Assembly (NCBI RefSeq): GCF_000744375.1 | Contig: NZ_JQLU01000005.1 | Coordinates: 2,403,496-2,467,495 of the forward strand | DNA from: Carnobacterium gallinarum DSM 4847 | GTDB taxonomy: Bacteria; Bacillota; Bacilli; Lactobacillales; Carnobacteriaceae | Direction: 5' to 3' | DNA length: 64,000 nucleotides | Shown: positions 17,458-26,645 of the stretch, one piece after another | Numbering within the stretch: position 1 is the first letter of the stretch | How the letters are laid out: every line of letters begins with the position of its first letter | Position numbers and translations under genes: made by a program | Notes under the pieces: generated by a model | The model's input: the letters and a program-made list of their open reading frames with translations, nothing else | What the model was told of the DNA's origin: nothing | Database searches by the model: none

Positions 17458-18651
17458 ATGTTTCAAAGACCTACTTACCTTAAGCAACTTATCCAATTTA
17501 AAGATTCTGACTTCATAAAGGTTATTACAGGAGTACGCCGTTCTGGAAAGTCAGTCTTATTAATGCTTTTTAAGGAATACTTACTACAAGAAAATGTACC
17601 TGAGGATCACATCATTTACATGAATTTTGAAAGCTTTGACTATCAGACAATTACAACTGAAGAAAAATTTCGTAAAAAATTGAATGAATTGATCCCAAAA
17701 GATAATGAAAAAATTTATTTGTTGTTTGATGAAATTCAAGTTGTGGAAGGTTGGCAGCGAGTTGTTAATGGTATTCGAGTTAGTTTCGATAGCGATATTA
17801 TTATTACAGGTTCAAACGCAAACATGTTATCAGGTGAATTAGCGACACTTTTAAGCGGACGCTATATTGAAATTCCCATTTATCCATTTTCTTTTCATGA
17901 ATTTTTAAGCGTAAAAGGAATTGAAGCAAAATCTCGTAAAGTAGATGGCGCTTATGATGAATACGAAAAATATGGTGGATTTCCTAGTGTTGTCATTGCA
18001 GAGGAATCTATTAAAGATACTATTTTATCTGGGATATTTGATACAATTGTTTTAAATGATGTTGCGTTAAGAGCAGGTGTAAAAGATCCTACAGCCTTAA
18101 AATCAATCATTCGCTTTTTGTCAGATAATGTTGGTCAGTTAGTTAATGCATCAAAAATTGTGAATACTTTAAAAAGTGAAGGTGTTGAAACAACTACTCA
18201 TACTGTAAATCGTTATTTAGATTTGCTTGAGAATGGCTATTTATTTTATCGAGCCAAACAATATGATATTCGTGGACGAGAATACCTTAGAACTAATGGG
18301 AAATACTTTATTGTAGACTCTGGATTACGTAGAAATGCTGTTGGCAGAAAAGACGGTAATTATAGTAATCGTTTAGAAAATATTGTTTATATAGAATTAA
18401 TGAGAAGAGGTTATACTGTAGATGTCGGAAGACTTGATAGTAAAGAAATCGATTTTGTTGCAAGAAAACTAGATGAGACTCTTTACGTACAAGTGGCATA
18501 TGAATTACCAAATAATACACATGAAACGGATAACCTTTTAAATATCAAAGATAATTATAAAAAAATAGTTGTAACTGGTAGATATTATGATGTAGAGCAA
18601 ATAGATGGCATTCCAATTATTTATATCGTCGATTGGTTATTGTCAGAGTAG
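17458..18651 (+). CDS. AAA ATPase with DUF4143 nuclease-like C-terminus
   Basis: A 397-residue ATPase of the AAA_14/DUF4143 group. Walker A is GVRRSGKS near residue 25 and Walker B is IYLLFDEIQ near 90. The C-terminal DUF4143 region includes ENIVYIELMRRGYTV, KEIDFVAR and YVQVAYE, matching a degenerate PD-(D/E)xK nuclease core. Function of the group is not established; members are abundant in genomes and often linked to mobile DNA. I prefer ATG 17458 over GTG 17449 because AAGGAG is seven bases upstream of it. It is read opposite to the ICE operon and is preceded by striking operator-like palindromes. Confidence 0.85.
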   Translation: MFQRPTYLKQLIQFKDSDFIKVITGVRRSGKSVLLMLFKEYLLQENVPEDHIIYMNFESFDYQTITTEEKFRKKLNELIPKDNEKIYLLFDEIQVVEGWQRVVNGIRVSFDSDIIITGSNANMLSGELATLLSGRYIEIPIYPFSFHEFLSVKGIEAKSRKVDGAYDEYEKYGGFPSVVIAEESIKDTILSGIFDTIVLNDVALRAGVKDPTALKSIIRFLSDNVGQLVNASKIVNTLKSEGVETTTHTVNRYLDLLENGYLFYRAKQYDIRGREYLRTNGKYFIVDSGLRRNAVGRKDGNYSNRLENIVYIELMRRGYTVDVGRLDSKEIDFVARKLDETLYVQVAYELPNNTHETDNLLNIKDNYKKIVVTGRYYDVEQIDGIPIIYIVDWLLSE

Positions 18652-18784
18652 CCGAATCAATTATTAGAAATGTTAAGTGAAGTTCATTTTTTGGTAGTAT
18701 CACTTATTTTAGTATTTGTTCCAGCTCGCAAATTCTTACTAAAATCCCCAAAAATATCCATTTTATTCTTGATAAAATAGTTCG

Positions 18785-19026
18785 AAACTAACTCAAAACT
18801 AACTACAATTGGCAAAAATTAACGGGATACAACAGTATTCACTAGAAAAATAGAATACTGTTATATCAACGTTTAGAGCCCCTTAGAACCTTCAGAAAAA
18901 GCTAACTTTCTGCTGGAAGGCAGTGTGGGGTAAAGCCTTTTTTAGCGCTAGAAACGTTGATTTATCAATGTTTCTGGTGCTTCTTTTTTTCAAAAAAGCA
19001 AACTAACATCAAAACTAACTACAATT
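18785..19026. repeat. Direct repeats, candidate integrase arm-binding sites
   Basis: TCAAAACTAACTACAATT occurs at 18793-18810 and again at 19009-19026. Each copy is preceded by another AAACTAAC half unit (18785 and 19000 areas), giving four AAACTAAC units. Short direct repeats near element ends are known binding sites for the N-terminal domain of Tn916-type integrases. The role here is inferred. Confidence 0.55.
18831..18974. other. Structured non-coding element between the direct repeats
   Basis: An isolated hairpin AACAGTATTC (18831-18840) / GAATACTGTT (18853-18862) is followed by a nested set of stems. These are ATCAACGTTT (18865-18874) with AAACGTTGAT (18952-18961); CCCC (18879-18882) with GGGG (18927-18930); and CCTTCAGAAA (18889-18898) with TTTCT/GAAGG (18907-18920). 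An alternative hairpin, GAAACGTTGA / TCAATGTTTC (18951-18974), competes with the outer stem and is followed by a T-run. It could be a small RNA, a single-strand origin or part of the attachment region. I do not recognise the family. Confidence 0.4.
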
Positions 19027-19061
19027 TCTTTTAGAAAAGATTGTTTTCCTTTTTAACTAAC

Positions 19062-19107
19062 AACAAAAAAACGATCAAGTTATTTTTGATCGTTTTTTGT
19101 TGTTGTA
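19062..19107. terminator. Bidirectional terminator-like inverted repeat
   Basis: A long AT-rich stem around ACGATCAA (19071-19078) / TTGATCGT (19086-19093), extended by A-run/T-run and CAACAA/TTGTTG pairing on either side. It has T-rich tails in both directions and would terminate transcription of the gene to its right (minus strand). Confidence 0.65.
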
Positions 19108-19193
19108 TTTTATTACCAGGTTATTTTTTTAAATGAATGATACACCATTCGTCTTAAATCGACTGTACTACTTTTCTTAGTAATTAAAAAAAA

Positions 19194-19751
19194 CTAGAGT
19201 CTCAATATTTCTCCTTTTTCCCATGAAGTAATGAATCGATTTAATCTTCTTATCTGCGTTTCTTCTTTTTTGGCACTCATGATCCACCAAATAGAATCTC
19301 TTTTATAAGAAGGTGGAAGCTGATTAAAAAATTCCCAAGCGCTTGGATTTTTTCTGATTTTATCTTCATATTCTTTTATCAGAGTAACATTCCTATGAAC
19401 GGAAGAATAGCCTGTTTGATCCTTTCTTTGATTAAAAATAGTCAGTCCTTCAGGTCTCATTTGATTGAGTTCTATTAGTTTATGCACCTTTTGCACATTA
19501 ACTTTGCTCCAGAGGCTATTTGGTTTACGTGGCGTAAAACGGATTTTATAGCGATCTTCGTCAACTTTTTTTCGTATTCCGTCAATCCAACCAAATGATA
19601 GGGCACAATCTACTGATTCAGACCAAGTGAGACTAGTTCTGTTGGTCTTTTTCTTTAAAAAAAGGACCCAAACTTCGCTAGCTGTTTAGTGATGGCTGTC
19701 TAGCCAATCAATAAATTCTGTTTGACGACTAAAAAATAAGGCTTCACTCAT
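19194..19751 (-). pseudogene. YdeI/OmpD-associated-like protein, broken by in-frame TAA
   Basis: The frame starting at 19751 encodes a YdeI/OmpD-associated family protein: SFGWIDGIRKKVDEDRY and RFTPRKPNSLWSKVN are typical. A TAA replaces codon 22 (19686-19688), after which the same frame continues without interruption to the TAG at 19194. The downstream part could restart at an internal Met as a 100-residue fragment, but the conserved N-terminal half would be missing. Its ATG overlaps the stop of the upstream alpha/beta hydrolase gene by four bases, so the two formed a coupled pair. A sequencing error is the alternative. Confidence 0.75.
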
Positions 19752-20680
19752 TTTTCCAGCCATTCTAAAATCATTTGATTGAGTTCTTCAGGTTTTTCTT
19801 CTTGAATCCAATGACCAGTGTCCAAACTCTTAACATCTATATGAGGTACAAAATCTTTTATATTTTGAAGTGGCGGAATGATATCTTTTTCGCCGTATAC
19901 CATCAATGTCGGCTGATGAAGAATAGGAGATACAGCACCTAATATATACCAATTACGATTGAGGTTTCTGTACCAATTGATGCTTGGAGTGAAACCGGTC
20001 TTCTTGAATCCGGAGATATAAATAGCAAGATCCTCATCGCTCATCACAGGTTCTCCTAATGGCTTGGTTGCTGTCGCTAGATGAATCATTTCCATTCCTT
20101 TTACAGGACCTTGTAATGGAACATTTTTCCGATATAAGTTATGAAGAAATTGAGCTATATTTTCGTCTAATAGAACATCTGCAACACCTGGCTGTTTGTT
20201 GAAGTGAACAAAATAATAGTCCTCTCCAAAAACATCTTTCATAAAATCAATCCAAGGTTTCTCGCCACGAACTTGGTAAGGCAAACATAAGTTAATCATT
20301 TTACGAACACGTGCTGGATGCAGCAAAGCCATGCTCCAAACAACACTTGCGCCCCAATCATGCCCCATAAAAATGGCCTCTTTGTACTGATAATGATCCA
20401 ATAGAGCAACAAGATCGCCAGTTAAATGTTCAATATCATAGTTTGTGACTTCTTTTGGACAAGAAGAGGACCCGTACCCGCGTTGATTAGGTATAATAAC
20501 GTGATAACCTGCTTCTACAAGAGGAGTCACTTGATGTCTCCAAGAGTAGGCATGCTCTGGCCATCCGTGGCAGAGAACGATAGGTTGCCCTCCAGTTTTT
20601 TGTCCAGCTTCAAAAACTTCTAAATCCACCCCGTTTACAGAAATACGTGTTGGTGTTGGAAATGTATCATTTTTTGTCAT
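19748..20680 (-). CDS. Alpha/beta hydrolase, epoxide-hydrolase-like
   Basis: A 310-residue cytoplasmic hydrolase. The oxyanion-hole motif HGWP is at 39-42, the nucleophile elbow GHDWGAS puts a catalytic Asp at 108, and GHW near residue 290 supplies the catalytic His. An Asp nucleophile with HGWP points to the epoxide hydrolase / haloalkane dehalogenase branch rather than to Ser esterases. The substrate cannot be told. It overlaps the broken YdeI-like gene downstream. An AGGAGG site precedes the ATG. Confidence 0.85.
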   Translation of the reverse strand: MTKNDTFPTPTRISVNGVDLEVFEAGQKTGGQPIVLCHGWPEHAYSWRHQVTPLVEAGYHVIIPNQRGYGSSSCPKEVTNYDIEHLTGDLVALLDHYQYKEAIFMGHDWGASVVWSMALLHPARVRKMINLCLPYQVRGEKPWIDFMKDVFGEDYYFVHFNKQPGVADVLLDENIAQFLHNLYRKNVPLQGPVKGMEMIHLATATKPLGEPVMSDEDLAIYISGFKKTGFTPSINWYRNLNRNWYILGAVSPILHQPTLMVYGEKDIIPPLQNIKDFVPHIDVKSLDTGHWIQEEKPEELNQMILEWLEK

Positions 20681-20803
20681 TTAATAGTCCTCCTAATGAA
20701 GCTAAAAGTGTCTTACAAAAACAATCGTATCATAGAGGTGTGACGACAGTCTGTCAGCTTTGAGAAACTTACTTAATAATAGTTGTGAGTCATCAAATTG
20801 AGT

Positions 20804-21065
20804 TTAGAAACCATTTTTTTGAGCTAAGAGCTTTATATGTTCTCCAAAATTAAATAAAGGAGAGAATAATCTTTTTTTCGGGGAATATAGCTGTAATAAG
20901 AACTCACTTACTTCTAACATCGTAATCTCTTCTTTATTTAGAACTTTCCCCAGAGGAGACTTCATTGCAAAGGGAAAACGTTCAAGACGATGGGTGTCAT
21001 TGGTGTTGGCTCATTAAAAAATACAGTCATCTCAGGATAAGATTTTTCTATTTCTGGCTTTAGTA
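20804..21065 (-). pseudogene. Gene remnant with frameshift
   Basis: On the minus strand two overlapping frames read like one protein C-terminus split by a shift. KPEIEKSYPEMTVFFNEPTP lies in one frame, and HRLERFPFAMKSPLG through EHIKLLAQKNGF (stop 20804-20806) in another. The composition is protein-like, but no start or ribosome-binding site is seen, and the family is not recognised. It lies directly behind the Mga-like gene. It may be a decayed gene end. Confidence 0.35.
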
Positions 21066-22565
21066 AATATTTTTAAAAAAGGATTTTCTGTAAATTATGT
21101 TCGTCACAAATTGTAATAACTTTTTCCATTCATCATAATCATAGGGATTTTCAAAATAGAACCGTTCAGCAGTGAATTCGTCACCTTCGTAAGCGTCAGA
21201 TATGATTAGATCTGCAATATATGGATTATGAGTAATTTCAATAGAATCTTTGCTAAACGTTGTTTGTAGAGACGTAATTAGAGTTGAGCCTGTATAGACA
21301 TTTTTTGAAAATTGAATATAAATTTTTACCTTAGATGGTTTACTGTTGATATCAAAAATAAAGTATAGTATATGACTTAGTTGTTTTTTTAAGTCATCTG
21401 ATAGAGTTGCTATTTGCTGTTCAAATACACGATCAGACAAAAAATCCACTATTATTTTATTATTTTTTTTGAAATTTGTATCTATTTTTGAATGTTTTCC
21501 TTTTGTTTCTAAGTAATTTTCATGAAAATCAATAAAATCAACATTAATGAATTGAGAGTAAGTAAAAGACATTAATAATAAATAGTAAGATTCTATATAT
21601 CCTTCCTCTGTATAGTCGAATGCAGCATGTTTTGAAAAAGCTGTCATGATACAGCCTACATCCATCGCAACTTTTAAGTCGGATCCTTCATAGCGGGCTA
21701 CAATTTCTTTCTTTTTTTCAAAAGTATCTATGTCAAAAATTAATCCTCGAACTAAAAAACAAAAAAATATCGATTCATTTTTTATTATAGATGAATCACT
21801 GTCATTTTTCCCTGTGGCAAGAATAAAATTAGGTTCGTAGAAGAATTGTATGTCTTCTAGAAGTTCAGGGCTCAAATTCACAATTTTTTTTCGATAATAT
21901 AGTCTATAAAGTGTGATACCTTGTAGCATTTTTAATCTCATTTCTTGTGAGGAAGATAGGTATGGCTGAGTTATTAAATTTTTCTTTATGTTATCTAATT
22001 GTAAGAAAGATTCTGGCATTTTAGAGCTAAAAGGATTTTCTTTATGTGTTTTATTCGCAAATGAAATAATGACATATAAAAAAAATCTAATACCAAGCTC
22101 GCTTCCTTTGAAACGTCCGGTATCGGAAAACGAAATTTCGCCATTAAATGAATGGGCTATTTTGTTGAGAATTGAGATTTTATTATAAACGGTGGAGGAA
22201 GCAAAATTTAATGAGTTTGCTAGTGTATCAATGGAGTTGTTCGTTTGAATAACTTGTTCAAAAACTAAAAAGAGAGAGCTTTTTTTTATATAATATTCTT
22301 TTACACTATCAATAATAAAAGAGTTATCAATCATTCCTTCTTTTTTTATGTAGTAGTTTCCAGTAGTAGAGGCTAAAAGCTCTATCGAAGTAAAAATGGA
22401 CGATAAATCATAGCTTAGTTCGTCAATATATCTGAGAGCAGAATTTTTTGAGATATTCATACTAGTCATAATATCTTTTAGGAAAACTCTTTTTTCTGCG
22501 GTAATAAGCGAATGTAAGAGATCAACTTTAAAAAGCTCTTTCTTGCTAACAAAGTATTGAAGCAT
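21060..22565 (-). CDS. Mga-like transcriptional regulator
   Basis: A 501-residue regulator of the Mga/PRD type. The N-terminal ~150 residues contain two winged-helix segments (MTSMNISKNSALRYIDELS and NSLNFASSTVYNKISIL). A helical middle resembles PRD regions, and an EIIB-like C-terminal end follows. Mga-type proteins activate surface-protein genes in streptococci and respond to sugar phosphotransfer. This gene is divergent from the CnaB-repeat adhesin at 22871, the usual arrangement of a regulator and its target. Phosphorylatable His residues cannot be assigned with confidence. Confidence 0.8.
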   Translation of the reverse strand: MLQYFVSKKELFKVDLLHSLITAEKRVFLKDIMTSMNISKNSALRYIDELSYDLSSIFTSIELLASTTGNYYIKKEGMIDNSFIIDSVKEYYIKKSSLFLVFEQVIQTNNSIDTLANSLNFASSTVYNKISILNKIAHSFNGEISFSDTGRFKGSELGIRFFLYVIISFANKTHKENPFSSKMPESFLQLDNIKKNLITQPYLSSSQEMRLKMLQGITLYRLYYRKKIVNLSPELLEDIQFFYEPNFILATGKNDSDSSIIKNESIFFCFLVRGLIFDIDTFEKKKEIVARYEGSDLKVAMDVGCIMTAFSKHAAFDYTEEGYIESYYLLLMSFTYSQFINVDFIDFHENYLETKGKHSKIDTNFKKNNKIIVDFLSDRVFEQQIATLSDDLKKQLSHILYFIFDINSKPSKVKIYIQFSKNVYTGSTLITSLQTTFSKDSIEITHNPYIADLIISDAYEGDEFTAERFYFENPYDYDEWKKLLQFVTNIIYRKSFFKNIY

Positions 22566-22870
22566 CCGCTTTCATCTCCTTATAAATTTGATTAACAACT
22601 AATTAATTTCAACCTAGTTATCTAAAAAAAAGATGTGGATCAAAATTATTTGAAAATGAGTGTAAAAATAACAACTAAACTATAACATGACACTTATTAA
22701 ATTGCAATTGTTTTATATAGCACAATTGGATTCTATAAACATGAAATAAATTGTTTCAATAACAAGTAATCAGTATGTGGTGTTTTATATTATAGTGTAA
22801 TGGTATATGTTTATAGTTGCTTAAATAAATACCAACATATAACAATGAGGCGTAATGGAGGAGGAAGTAT
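22566..22870. promoter_or_regulatory. Divergent control region between Mga-like regulator and adhesin
   Basis: A 305-base, very AT-rich region with repeated CAATTG-containing segments (CAATTGTTTT, CACAATTGG near 22705-22730) and a TATTATAGTG -10-like sequence near 22790. GGAGGAGG before 22871 is a strong ribosome-binding site. It probably carries both promoters and Mga-binding sites; exact positions are not determinable by eye. Confidence 0.5.
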
Positions 22871-24832
22871 ATGTACTCAAAAAAAATACCAACTATATTC
22901 AGTGTTTTTCTTGTTGTAATGGGGATTTTTAGTAATTTGGCTTTAAATGTAGAGGCTACTGCAGCTAAAGATTATAGCAATCAATTTATCACAAATGCTG
23001 AATTACAAGATGAAAATGGCGACCCGCAAGATCATTTTGGTCTACATGCTACAATGATAGCGCATTACGAATTTGTTATTCCTGACAATGTATCTATTCA
23101 TTCGGGGGACTCAATGACGGTAACATTGCCACCAGAATTAACAATTTCGGGTAGTTTAGGTTTTGCAGTAAAAGATCCGGCTGGAAATGTTATTGGATAT
23201 GCTACTGTGGATAAAAACACTGGGACTGTTGCAATTGTGTTTACCGATTACTATGAAAATCATCCAAATGAAAAGAAGGGGTCATTTGATATATTTACTC
23301 AATGGGATAAGAGTAAGGTAACTATTGATGATGAGGTAGATATTGATTTAGGTACAGGTGGGAGTTCAATTATTATTGATGATGACAATTTAATTGGGCC
23401 TGATGAAAAGTTAACCAAGTGGGGCTGGGCGGATGATAATGATCCGACTTTAATACATTGGGTAGTTAGAGTGAATTATGAAGGAAAGGAGATTAAAAAT
23501 GCAGTTTATACTGATTTTATAGGCAGCAATCAAATTCTTGTTTCAGGAACGATTGAAGCGACATTAGGTACCTATGATGGATCAAATAATTATATTTGGG
23601 ATTCTAATTTAGATCCTTCAAATATCGTTGAAGGTGTAGATGGATTTTCATTTACAGTTGACTATGGCGATTTAACGAAATCATCCGTTATTTATTATGA
23701 TACACGTGCTACAGATGGCGGGATATCTAGTCAATATGAAAATAAAGGGAAATTAATTGGGAGCAATATTAATGAAGTAACAGTTGACGTTTATACTCCT
23801 GAAACTGGTGGTAGTGGTGGAGGAAGTGGAACAAATCAGTCAGCTATTTTAATAAAGAAAGATAAACAATCATCTCAGGTGTTAGAAGGAGCTATTTTTA
23901 AATTAGTTGATGCATCAGGTAGTACGATTAAAGAGAATCTTACAACAAACATCAAGGGAGAAATAAAGGTAGATGGGTTAGCAAAAGGTTTCTATTCTTT
24001 TGTTGAAGTTCGCGCGCCAGAAGGCTATATATTAGACGCTACTCCTCAAACTTTTGAAATTGTAGCGAATCAACAAAAGGCAGTTCAGATTAAAATGACG
24101 AATGAGCTTTATCAAGGTTCAGTAATGCTAACGAAAATGGATAGTAAAACTGGAACTAAATTGCAAGGGGCCGTATTTAAATTAGAAGATAGCGCAGGAA
24201 ATGTCGTTCAAAGTGATTTGATAACAGATGAATTCGGACAAATAGCAGTAGACGGACTAGAGTCAGGAAATTATCAATTTGTGGAAATGAAAGCTCCAAC
24301 AGGTTATATCTTAGATCAAACACCACTAGTTTTTACTATTGAGGCAAGTCAAACATCAGCCGTTCAAGTTTCAATGGTTAATGAACTATGTAAAGGTGGG
24401 GCTGTTTTAACGAAGAAGGACAGTAAGACAGGAAAAGAATTACAAGGAGCTGTATTTAACTTACTGGACAGTAAAGGAATCGTCATTCAAAGTAACTTAC
24501 TCACAGATGAATCTGGAAAAATAATAGTGGAAAGTCTAGAGCCAGGAGACTATCAGTTTGTGGAAACTAAAGCTCCAGAAGGCTATGTTCTAGATCAAAC
24601 ACCAGTAAACGTTACTATTGAAAAAAATCAAGAATCACTCATTCAAGTGTCAATGACAAATAAATTAGTTGATAGTGAAAAAGTACATCAAGATTCAGAG
24701 AATCAAAGAAATTTTCCAAAAACAGGTGAGGAAAATTCAATAGTAATAGTATCAGTGGGGGCTGTTTTAAGCTTATGTGTTCTACTGTTTTCTCTTTTTA
24801 GAATGAAGCATAGGGCAAGTGTAAAAATCTGA
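22871..24832 (+). CDS. LPxTG-type collagen-binding-like adhesin with three CnaB repeats
   Basis: A 653-residue wall-anchored protein. A signal peptide (about 1-30, ending near VEATA) precedes two Ig-like adhesin domains of the collagen-binding MSCRAMM type (about 35-315; start KDYSNQFITNAELQD). A Gly/Ser linker (GGSGGGSG) follows, then three CnaB/SpaA repeats of exactly 93 residues at about 324-416, 417-509 and 510-602, each with a K..D..TG..L..A.F.L start and an E.KAP.GY.LD end. The sortase signal FPKTG, a membrane helix and a basic tail close it. CnaB domains normally carry Lys-Asn isopeptide bonds. The ligand is unknown. The divergent Mga-like gene probably controls it. Confidence 0.9.
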   Translation: MYSKKIPTIFSVFLVVMGIFSNLALNVEATAAKDYSNQFITNAELQDENGDPQDHFGLHATMIAHYEFVIPDNVSIHSGDSMTVTLPPELTISGSLGFAVKDPAGNVIGYATVDKNTGTVAIVFTDYYENHPNEKKGSFDIFTQWDKSKVTIDDEVDIDLGTGGSSIIIDDDNLIGPDEKLTKWGWADDNDPTLIHWVVRVNYEGKEIKNAVYTDFIGSNQILVSGTIEATLGTYDGSNNYIWDSNLDPSNIVEGVDGFSFTVDYGDLTKSSVIYYDTRATDGGISSQYENKGKLIGSNINEVTVDVYTPETGGSGGGSGTNQSAILIKKDKQSSQVLEGAIFKLVDASGSTIKENLTTNIKGEIKVDGLAKGFYSFVEVRAPEGYILDATPQTFEIVANQQKAVQIKMTNELYQGSVMLTKMDSKTGTKLQGAVFKLEDSAGNVVQSDLITDEFGQIAVDGLESGNYQFVEMKAPTGYILDQTPLVFTIEASQTSAVQVSMVNELCKGGAVLTKKDSKTGKELQGAVFNLLDSKGIVIQSNLLTDESGKIIVESLEPGDYQFVETKAPEGYVLDQTPVNVTIEKNQESLIQVSMTNKLVDSEKVHQDSENQRNFPKTGEENSIVIVSVGAVLSLCVLLFSLFRMKHRASVKI

Positions 24833-24901
24833 AAAATTAGTCGAGAGGATTTTTGGATTCTGTGTCAAAATAGCTAGAAATGAACTTTAAAAATTATTAT
24901 G

Positions 24902-24949
24902 AAAAGAGTCACTAACTTGGAGCATGAATCCAGAGTTAGTGACTCTTTT
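24902..24949 (+). terminator. Terminator of adhesin gene
   Basis: Perfect 16-bp inverted repeat AAAAGAGTCACTAACT (24902-24917) / AGTTAGTGACTCTTTT (24934-24949) with a 16-base loop. Confidence 0.85.
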
Positions 24950-25022
24950 ATGATAGCTATTTTCGTTGCTTAAATAAGAGCTTATTTATTTTAAAATTCT
25001 GCTAAAGTTATATTCTTTTCCC

Positions 25023-25268
25023 TTACAACTCTTCCAAATCAACAACATTCTTGCCAAATCATTCTTTTCCTACCAACGATTCAAAAGTAGTTTTATAATT
25101 AGCTATAGCAAAAACCTCTTCTTTAGCAAAGTCTAGTTCCCATGAACTCAATGGAACCGCCATGACTTTAATTAGAGCTTCTCTTTTCTTAGCAATAGGT
25201 TTAGCTACCTCACCGATGCTAATTTTATCAATGTCTTTTTTGTTTATATCTACTACAAAACTTTTCAT
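25023..25268 (-). pseudogene. Alcohol dehydrogenase-like N-terminal remnant
   Basis: The frame starting at 25268 resembles the first ~80 residues of zinc-type or quinone oxidoreductases of the medium-chain dehydrogenase family (MKSFVVDINKKD, REALIKVMAVPLSSWE). The family is normally over 300 residues. A TGA at 25059-25061 interrupts it, the frame continues for 11 codons, then ends at a TAA; the rest of the gene is absent. It is a decayed fragment with no function expected. Confidence 0.6.
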
Positions 25269-25372
25269 CTGTTTACCCTTATTGTTAAAGAAAATAGTGG
25301 AAATGAAAGGGAAATAAAGTTGGTTTTTCTTAGAATAAGGAATGATAAATTTTATTAAAAAAGTATCTAAAT

Positions 25373-25416
25373 AAAAGATAGAACTGCTATAAAATAGCAG
25401 TTCTATCTTTTTTAGT
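25373..25416. terminator. Strong terminator upstream of the flavin oxidoreductase
   Basis: Inverted repeat of about 16 bp built on AAAGATAGAACTGCTA / TAGCAGTTCTATCTTT, centred near 25392 and followed by T residues. It can act in either direction. Confidence 0.8.
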
Positions 25417-25541
25417 TGATTCTGATTATAAAATGTTTAATTTTAAAAGAAAAAAAAGTGTGTATTTTAGATGGAAATAATGTATAATAATATATAACTT
25501 ACAAAAAGTAAGTGAAAAATAAAAATTCGGGGGAATGAATA

Positions 25542-26645
25542 ATGACGAGAATACAGGATGAACTAAGATTAAGATCGGGAAAGACATTAAAAAACAGACT
25601 GGTTATGTCGCCGATGACAACAACGCTGAGTTTTCATAATGGTAAAGTTACCAGTGACGAGGTCAATTATTATGCGAAGCGATCAGGGGATGTGGGCATG
25701 ATAATTACGGGAACTTCTAATGTAAATGCGCTAGGAAAGGGCTACAATGGTGAATTAAGTGTCGAGAGCGATGAAATGATTCCAAGTCTGACTAAAATTT
25801 CAAATGGCATTAAAAAAAATGGAACTAAAGCGATTCTACAAATATTTCATGTTGGACGGACGGTTGCTGCCGAAGTTTTAAATGGGGAGCAACCTGTGTC
25901 GGCAAGTCCGATTGCTGCAGTTTATGCAGGAGCTCAAACTCCAAGAGCGTTATCAGAAGCTGAAATAGAACAAATTATCAGAGATTTCGGTTTAGCTACT
26001 GAAAGAGCGATTAAAGCGGGCTTTGATGGAGTTGAAATTCATGGTGCTAACAACTATTTGATTCAGCAATTCTTTTCTCCCCACTCTAATCGAAGAGACG
26101 ATAAATGGGGTGGAACTAGAGAAAAGAGATATTTATTTGCTGAATCTGTTATTGCATCTGTGACGAAGGCGGTAGCGAATGCTACTGATAAACCCTTTAT
26201 TGTAGGATATCGTTTTTCACCAGAAGAACCAACTGAACCAGGGATTACTTTGGAGGATACGTTATATTTAGTAAATCGACTTGCGGATGAAAAACTTGAT
26301 TATTTACATGTATCGTTATCAGATTATAGTAAATTGCCTCATTCGGAAAGCCATCAAGAGAAAAGTCTATTACAGTATTTATACGAAACGATTGATTCTC
26401 GGATGCCGTTAATATCTGTTGGTAATGTTAAAACGAAGACAGATGCAGAAGAAGCGCTGAAGTACTCGGATTTAGTCGCGGTGGGCAAACAAATGATTAT
26501 TGATCCAAGGTGGGCTGGAAAAGTTTTAAATGACAAAGAAGAGCTGATTCGCCATTATATTGTGGAGGAAGAACGTGATGATTTGGTGATCCCCGACGCA
26601 CTTTGGGACTTTATGCAACCTATGTTTAAAGGGTTGATAAAATAG
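25542..26645 (+). CDS. Old Yellow Enzyme family NADH:flavin oxidoreductase
   Basis: A 367-residue FMN-dependent TIM-barrel oxidoreductase. It opens with LRSGKTLKNRLVMSPMTTTL (FMN-binding strand), has the family HGANNYLIQQFFSPHSNRR segment with the substrate-binding His/Asn pair, and ends with the phosphate-binding region (VGNVKTKTDAEEAL, DLVAVGKQMI). Such enzymes reduce activated alkenes; the natural substrate is unknown. It has a GGGGGAA ribosome-binding site and its own terminator-like hairpin at 26669-26693 (AACACTC/GGGTGTT with T-run), so it appears monocistronic. Confidence 0.9.
   Translation: MTRIQDELRLRSGKTLKNRLVMSPMTTTLSFHNGKVTSDEVNYYAKRSGDVGMIITGTSNVNALGKGYNGELSVESDEMIPSLTKISNGIKKNGTKAILQIFHVGRTVAAEVLNGEQPVSASPIAAVYAGAQTPRALSEAEIEQIIRDFGLATERAIKAGFDGVEIHGANNYLIQQFFSPHSNRRDDKWGGTREKRYLFAESVIASVTKAVANATDKPFIVGYRFSPEEPTEPGITLEDTLYLVNRLADEKLDYLHVSLSDYSKLPHSESHQEKSLLQYLYETIDSRMPLISVGNVKTKTDAEEALKYSDLVAVGKQMIIDPRWAGKVLNDKEELIRHYIVEEERDDLVIPDALWDFMQPMFKGLIK

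Larger units (their letters stand above)
18652..19193. other. Probable ICE terminal region
   Basis: No gene is seen in this 540-base stretch. It holds repeated AAACTAAC-type sequences, a nested inverted-repeat element and a terminator (listed separately). Right of it, gene content changes from ICE genes to ordinary chromosomal genes, so the ICE boundary most likely lies here. No tRNA gene or other obvious core attachment site is visible. Confidence 0.5.

Noticed and set aside
18865-18991. T-box or other riboswitch at the ICE end because of alternative hairpins and a T-run
   Set aside because: No T-box AGGGTGG sequence or known aptamer block is visible, and no gene follows on the same strand.
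18652-19193. tRNA gene as ICE attachment site
   Set aside because: No cloverleaf or CCA-type 3' end could be found in this region on either strand.
22871-24832. Recent tandem duplication of the three CnaB repeats
   Set aside because: The repeats are only moderately similar at DNA level; they are ordinary structural repeats of this adhesin class.
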